Origin: Ignavibacteria bacterium
Lineage (GTDB): Bacteria > Bacteroidota > Ignavibacteria > Tepidaquicellales > Tepidaquicellaceae
Assembly: GCA_041649015.1 (NCBI GenBank)
Contig: JBAZNU010000002.1
Location: 540,880 to 604,879 of the forward strand
Reading direction: 5' to 3'
DNA length: 64,000 nucleotides
Part shown: positions 61,401-64,000 of the stretch, in pieces
How the letters are laid out: each line of letters begins with the position of its first letter
Numbering within the stretch: position 1 is the first letter of the stretch
The notes under the pieces: generated by a model
The model's database searches: none
What the model was told of the DNA's origin: nothing
Seen by the model: only the letters and a program-made list of their open reading frames with translations
Made by a program: the position numbers and the translations under genes

Positions 61401-61634
61401 TCTGACATATAGATCTCTGCTATATCCCCCGGTATAGGTTCTGCCATATTTACTATCTAATGAATTTATATAAAACTGATATTTTTCGTTTGTTTCTGCT
61501 ACCGAAATAGTTATTTTATATTTTGCAAACCCCCAGGATAAATTTTCATTTGGCAATGGAAATTCTATACCCGAACAATGCCCTATATCAAAAATATTTC
61601 CATCTGTATCCATCGTCTTTGTCATATAAGCCAT
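58410..61634 (-). CDS. Beta-helix protein with type IX sorting domain (main fragment of a frameshifted gene)
   Basis: 1074 residues without a signal peptide. Residues about 250-600 are short-period, Asn-rich repeats ('NNTFYTDAICHYVIETKNTN', 'NITISNNHIYMMQGEGLGIL', 'VVYRLSHGNIKNNTFSNNSG') typical of right-handed parallel beta-helices; then a helical repeat region (TPR-like, about 750-860), a charged linker, and a type IX C-terminal sorting domain from about 1000: 'ISQNYPNPFNPNTKINFALP', 'VSLKIYDITGREIKTLV', 'SSGVYFYKIQSG', ending VKRMVLVK. Such a cargo must be exported, and the missing signal peptide is in the overlapping 96-residue frame at 61622-61912, so I read the two as one gene with a one-base deletion near 61,625-61,660. 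The M4 codon overlaps the other frame's stop as ATGA. Confidence 0.75.
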   Translation of the reverse strand: MAYMTKTMDTDGNIFDIGHCSGIEFPLPNENLSWGFAKYKITISVAETNEKYQFYINSLDSKYGRTYTGGYSRDLYVRYLSESPLNRRILFSKKHNDSVEIAIDTIATWDSLANGKPSKEYKLWKVILGQDNPMEKNFYARTTPFPISPRAMIDNSIRELELGTKVIFDTVYNYTGLSDKYGYNTIDSASVFFPYFSNPPIPSGENSEKNTYVTPAYFSYDPNYIDIVGLKINVLPGDTIILKPDKRFWISGYNQYSDNGDTLVLSASSVFIKETAAQLNTCYGGTILDYGAIMNWSPNSFSHIFQNSELSYLGTSHTINNSGHVEIDGYARLKVGNNTTVTFDGAGTYLKLNPNSIVQLGENAKIEFKNGAYLIANGSAISSAQGSHGRGIVLENAGEQTSITNCTFNNLMSSIFVKNTDAGYYEAFKNISNNTFYTDAICHYVIETKNTNNITISNNHIYMMQGEGLGILMRYYTNEGNEESASPTYAVNVMGNEISNGVVSAALISFTNSYPHINFKYNNCYGNVSNTNVVYRLSHGNIKNNTFSNNSGKNLDLLQANPDVLSNSFYSYIMNLTNNDSYPYFAPISTTTDGGWVWRGGKNTLTSSSNGNIYYNNGNVVLDWGQNYFSKGYYNYHLQGRINEPSGVYYVRNNCFNGSHNPSSSLRDYYSDTTVVTPYYAGSYINCSISTDAGTIWQIDDLGNGFYDTLYRTDNNSGYQPEEDEGLYSSAIEKKLNDDNYGAVSTFKTLINLHPQSVYTEECLYSLYECYQKLDTSRNQTSHDILYSDLKYFLDSKIASGLYSDEFNLNAYNITVMCLASISKYYEAMSGYEFIALYHPDEYLSFLASYDYAEIEDLMNGSGGISSKEENMTQEEYYKKLKKRIDRKIDDDPVKKMVKKSFDRTKAEKFSKIEKDAASRTNSNETAKQEIARIKSKYDEAKMKAVSIMRTSKSLTREEKDRKQIEDILLTKTEENKESATFSNIVPDEYSISQNYPNPFNPNTKINFALPKQGFVSLKIYDITGREIKTLVNEVKQAGYYTVDFNGSNLSSGVYFYKIQSGDFSSVKRMVLVK

Positions 61635-61912
61635 GTTGTTTTGTATTGTTGATTGCCCTGGTCTAAAAATCTCCAGTATATCCCATTTTGAATTTCCAGT
61701 ACTCTATTAACAGGTACATTAAAACTGTCTTTTGGTTCTGTAATTCCTTCGAAAGGAACTGAAACAATTTCAATAGTTGCAGTAATATTAAACCCAGTTT
61801 TACCAACGATACAGAAATCACCCGAAAAGGCAGCAGGTTCAGTTGAAGAGAGTTTTTGATTACTCATTATTAAAATGAGTATAGATATGATTGAAACATA
61901 TATATTTTTCAT
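61622..61912 (-). CDS. Signal-peptide-bearing N-terminal fragment of the frameshifted beta-helix gene
   Basis: 96 residues: a signal peptide ('NIYVSIISILILIMSNQKLSS') and a beta-rich start ('TATIEIVSVPFEGITEPKDS', 'VLEIQNGIYWRFLDQGNQQY') that stops in 'KTTWLI' where the next frame begins 'MAYMTKTMDTDGN'. The two frames overlap by 13 bases, differ by a -1 shift, and neither has a Shine-Dalgarno at the junction. No canonical slippery heptamer (X XXY YYZ) lies in the overlap. A real mutation or an assembly error in this AT-rich spot is likelier than programmed frameshifting. Confidence 0.65.
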   Translation of the reverse strand: MKNIYVSIISILILIMSNQKLSSTEPAAFSGDFCIVGKTGFNITATIEIVSVPFEGITEPKDSFNVPVNRVLEIQNGIYWRFLDQGNQQYKTTWLI

Positions 61913-61964
61913 TGTTTTAAGATTTTAATTTTCATGAAAATCAATTAAGTTCCAAATTGAAATA

Positions 61965-62047
61965 AGGGCACCGCTTTAATACTTACGTATTAAAGATTCA
62001 AAACGTTGGACGCGTTTTCCTTTTATTAAAGGTTGATTTGGTGCCCT
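61965..62047. other. 83-nt cloverleaf-like structured element of unknown nature
   Basis: Closing stem AGGGCACC (61965-61972) with GGTGCCCT (62040-62047), perfect 8 bp. Inside are three hairpins in a row: CTTTAATAC/GTATTAAAG (9 bp, 4-nt loop, 61974-61995), AAAACG/CGTTTT (62000-62018) and CCTTT/AAAGG (4-nt loop, 62019-62032). It has the size of a tRNA but no anticodon arm or T-arm sequence. It lies between two minus-strand type IX cargo genes, 37 bases after one stop and 52 bases before the next start. Confidence 0.6.
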
Positions 62048-62084
62048 GTTTATTTTAAGGAGCCCTGATAATATTTATATTATT

Positions 62085-63362
62085 TTATTTTAGTAAAATC
62101 ATTGATTTTGTAATTTTTATATCATCTGATTCTAATGTATATAAGTATATTCCCGAGGATAACCCTGCTCCGTTGAAAACAATTTCATACTCACCAATAC
62201 TTTTCCTATTATTAACAATTGTATTTATTTTCCTACCCGTTATATCATATATTGAAAGCGTAACATAGCCTTCTTTCTTAACAGAATATTTGATTTTAGT
62301 AAAAGGATTGAAAGGATTGGGGAAGTTTTGATATAATGCGATACTCTTTGGTAATACGGTGCTATTTTCGTAAACTTTTACAATCCCCTGAGGATTATAG
62401 ACCCACACTCCTTCACTTGCACAAATCCATACATTATTATATTTATCTTTTTTAAAATCACCTACCGTTGTAGAATTTGTATCAAGTGCGGTAACCCAGT
62501 TTGTATCATTAAAAATTGTAAATCCTCCACCAGCAATTCCTATCCATTTAGTATTCTGTTCATCAAAAAATATACTATATGTATTATTCCATGGAAGTCC
62601 GGAGTTTGTTGAAGTATATATTGTCCATTGATTTTGATCTGAATTGAATTTAGCTACTCCGCCAAAACGTGTACAAAACCATTTATTGTCAAAATTATCT
62701 ATTCCAACTCGCTCTATAAAATCACTTTCTAAAGGTGTATTGTTATGGTTATATATTGTCCAGCTTGTATCGTTAAACCTTGCTATCCCGCCTTGCACAG
62801 TGCCTATCCATTTAATATTATTTTCGAATTGAACATCAGTTACAGAATTATCAGGAAGTCCCGAATTTGCCGTATAATATCTTACCCATTTATTTATACT
62901 ACTGAGATATTTAAGCAAACCTAAGGTTTGACTGCAAGCCCAAAGTGTATTATTGTTGTCAACCCTTAGCCGGTTTATTGCAAGCAATGGATATCCCAAA
63001 TTAGTATTATAATAAAGCGTCCAGTTTATTCCGTCATACTTAACAATTCCTTTGTTCCTCGTTGCAATCCATATATTATTTTCCTTGTCTTTTATAATGG
63101 ATTGAATAAAATTATTAGGAATCAATGAATTTGTAGTATCCCATACAGTCCATGTATTTCCTTTAAGTCTTGCAAGCCCGTTGTTAGTTGCAAACCATTT
63201 AGCATTTGTACTGTCTATTATTATATCAGGCACAATATTTCCGGGTAGTCCCGAGTTGTTTGGATGATAATATTTCCATTGATTTTGCCCGTATGCAAGA
63301 TTAGTTGTAGAAAACAAAGCTAATATTAATAATAATAATGCCGGTAGTTTTATGCTTTCCAT
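62085..63362 (-). CDS. Propeller-repeat protein with type IX sorting domain
   Basis: A 425-residue exported protein: signal peptide ('LPALLLLILALFSTTNLAYG' then QNQW), then about six to seven roughly 40-residue blades, each with 'IID..N.KW.GT..GG.ARFN..W' and an 'NSGLP' turn (GNI, DNS, WNN, and a variant NSLIPNN), the pattern of two-component-regulator (Reg_prop) propellers. The last 85 residues are a type IX sorting domain: 'IALYQNFPNPFNPFTKIKYS', 'VTLSIYDITGRKINTIVNNR', 'GAGLSSGIYLYTLES', ending KITKSMILLK. It is likely secreted and attached to the surface or released; ligand unknown. Tandem with a paralogue next to it. Confidence 0.85.
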   Translation of the reverse strand: MESIKLPALLLLILALFSTTNLAYGQNQWKYYHPNNSGLPGNIVPDIIIDSTNAKWFATNNGLARLKGNTWTVWDTTNSLIPNNFIQSIIKDKENNIWIATRNKGIVKYDGINWTLYYNTNLGYPLLAINRLRVDNNNTLWACSQTLGLLKYLSSINKWVRYYTANSGLPDNSVTDVQFENNIKWIGTVQGGIARFNDTSWTIYNHNNTPLESDFIERVGIDNFDNKWFCTRFGGVAKFNSDQNQWTIYTSTNSGLPWNNTYSIFFDEQNTKWIGIAGGGFTIFNDTNWVTALDTNSTTVGDFKKDKYNNVWICASEGVWVYNPQGIVKVYENSTVLPKSIALYQNFPNPFNPFTKIKYSVKKEGYVTLSIYDITGRKINTIVNNRKSIGEYEIVFNGAGLSSGIYLYTLESDDIKITKSMILLK

Positions 63363-63371
63363 TTTTATTGA

Positions 63372-64000
63372 TTATTTTAATAAAACAATTCTATGTGATT
63401 TTATCTCAACTTCTGTTTTCAAAACGGCAAAATAAACGCCGCTTGCCAAATTACTTCCATTAAATCTGAATTCATGAATTCCTTTATTGTATTTACCATT
63501 TGCAAGCATAGAAACCAACCTGCCTTTTATATCATATATTTTTAATGTGATATCAGAATACTTTGAAAGAGATAACTTTATCCTGGTTTCATTGTTAAAT
63601 GGATTAGGGTAATTTTCAATAATGCTGTAAATAGCAGGTACTATTTTTTCATCGTGTGTTACGCTGACAATTCCGTTAGGATTATAGATAGCTATTCCAT
63701 TCAAGTTACCTATCAATAAATTATTATATTTGTCAAATTCAAATGCAGTTGGAGTTCCTGCCGGTATTATTTCAAATCCATTGCTTGAATATCTGTACAA
63801 AGTCGTCCTATATCGAAAATACGCATTTGAATCGTCTGCTATTACACCATTCACCATATTACTACCTGTAAACCCTAATGAATCAGCTAAATCAAAAGCC
63901 GTCCATACGTTTTGTGCTGAATTAAACTTCGCAGCTCCGCCGAAATATGTCCCCACCCATTTATTTCTGCTTTTGTCAATGTATATAGCTATTGCAACAT
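63372..64000 (-). CDS. Propeller-repeat type IX cargo protein, cut by the right edge
   Basis: The frame stays open to base 64000 (reading 'AIYIDKSRNKWVGTYFGGAA' and KFN before the GTG at 63956), so only the C-terminal 209 residues or so are seen: the last propeller blades ('FNSAQNVWTAFDLADSLG'), a 'SIIENYPNPFNNETRIKLSL' sorting domain start, 'DITLKIYDIKGRLVSMLANG', 'SNLASGVYFAVLKTE' and a final Lys (HRIVLLK). Its blades match those of the neighbour at 62085-63362, from which it is separated by nine bases, so the two arose by tandem duplication and are cotranscribed. Sorting domains differ more than blades. Confidence 0.82.
   Translation of the reverse strand, partial: VAIAIYIDKSRNKWVGTYFGGAAKFNSAQNVWTAFDLADSLGFTGSNMVNGVIADDSNAYFRYRTTLYRYSSNGFEIIPAGTPTAFEFDKYNNLLIGNLNGIAIYNPNGIVSVTHDEKIVPAIYSIIENYPNPFNNETRIKLSLSKYSDITLKIYDIKGRLVSMLANGKYNKGIHEFRFNGSNLASGVYFAVLKTEVEIKSHRIVLLK

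Noticed and set aside
61622..61634. Translationally coupled pair of separate genes (ATGA overlap at 61622-61625)
   Set aside because: The downstream product is a sorting-domain cargo that needs a signal peptide, which only the upstream frame has; one broken gene explains the data better.
61965..62047. tRNA or integron attC site
   Set aside because: No anticodon arm, T-arm or D-arm sequence; although the middle hairpin contains GTTGGAC, which fits the attC core pattern GTTRRRY, the matching inverse core at the other end of a palindrome is missing and no integrase or cassette is near.

Overview
The window is an AT-rich (about one third G+C by eye) stretch of a Gram-negative bacterial chromosome, most likely from the Ignavibacteria or a neighbouring lineage of the Bacteroidota/Chlorobi group. 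Evidence: three proteins end in the type IX secretion C-terminal sorting domain (NYPNPFNP or NFPNPFNP, IYDITGR, SSGVY, then a terminal Lys); a PorV/PorQ-type outer-membrane protein is present; lipid A genes (lpxB, lpxK, an LpxL-like acyltransferase) occur with heptosyltransferase-type GT9 enzymes; isoprenoids are made by the MEP route (dxs). TTG start codons are frequent. The taxonomic placement is inference. No phage, plasmid, insertion sequence or CRISPR array is visible.

Layout. 1-8.8 kb: end of an outer-membrane beta-barrel gene (cut by the left edge), then a minus-strand envelope-glycan block: GT9 glycosyltransferase, YfhO-type membrane protein, a GT2-methyltransferase fusion and a DUF2723 membrane protein with C-terminal TPR-like helices. 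9-17.7 kb (minus): a small beta-barrel, hslU-hslV, rpoN, a DUF3109 protein, dprA, two oligopeptide-type ABC permeases, and an NlpC/P60 lipoprotein. 17.8-21.2 kb (minus): a CoA-transferase and HMG-CoA-lyase pair, then, behind a terminator-like hairpin, an isocitrate-dehydrogenase-like enzyme. 21.2-21.8 kb is a repeat-rich gene-free stretch. 21.8-24.8 kb: a DUF4292-like lipoprotein-type gene, hemW (plus), then yraN and rnhB (minus).

25-39 kb is a long plus-strand run, many of whose genes overlap or abut: a membrane-anchored GH2-like protein that has lost both catalytic glutamates, smc, a HAD phosphatase, an ICMT-type methyltransferase, lpxB, lpxK, a C26 amidotransferase, an EnvC-like protein, GT2, ribD and ribE. 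39-46 kb (minus): GT9, an LpxL-like acyltransferase, miaB, dxs, xseB, xseA and tRNA-Asn with its own promoter and terminator. 46-49.3 kb (plus): UbiA-type prenyltransferase, EamA transporter, acylphosphatase, PorV/PorQ. 49.4-56.9 kb (minus): mlaD-like, greA, ribBA, yajC, tgt, GT2, rpmB, an unrecognised 68-residue protein, plsX, rpmF (only 59 codons), yceD-like and gcvH. 57-64 kb (minus): a DUF6266-like protein, a repeat-bearing gap, and three type IX cargo genes, one apparently frameshifted and one cut by the right edge.

Lipid A, heptose and acyl-chain enzymes on both sides of 39 kb, together with plsX and the glycosyltransferases, build the outer envelope. Riboflavin synthesis is split between ribD-ribE and ribBA. 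The most unusual non-coding material is (i) a set of short intergenic arrays with an 11-bp period whose units share a GCG/GTG head, at about 21.4, 21.7, 39.05 and 58.0 kb, and (ii) an 83-nt cloverleaf-like element at 61,965-62,047 that matches no RNA family I recognise.
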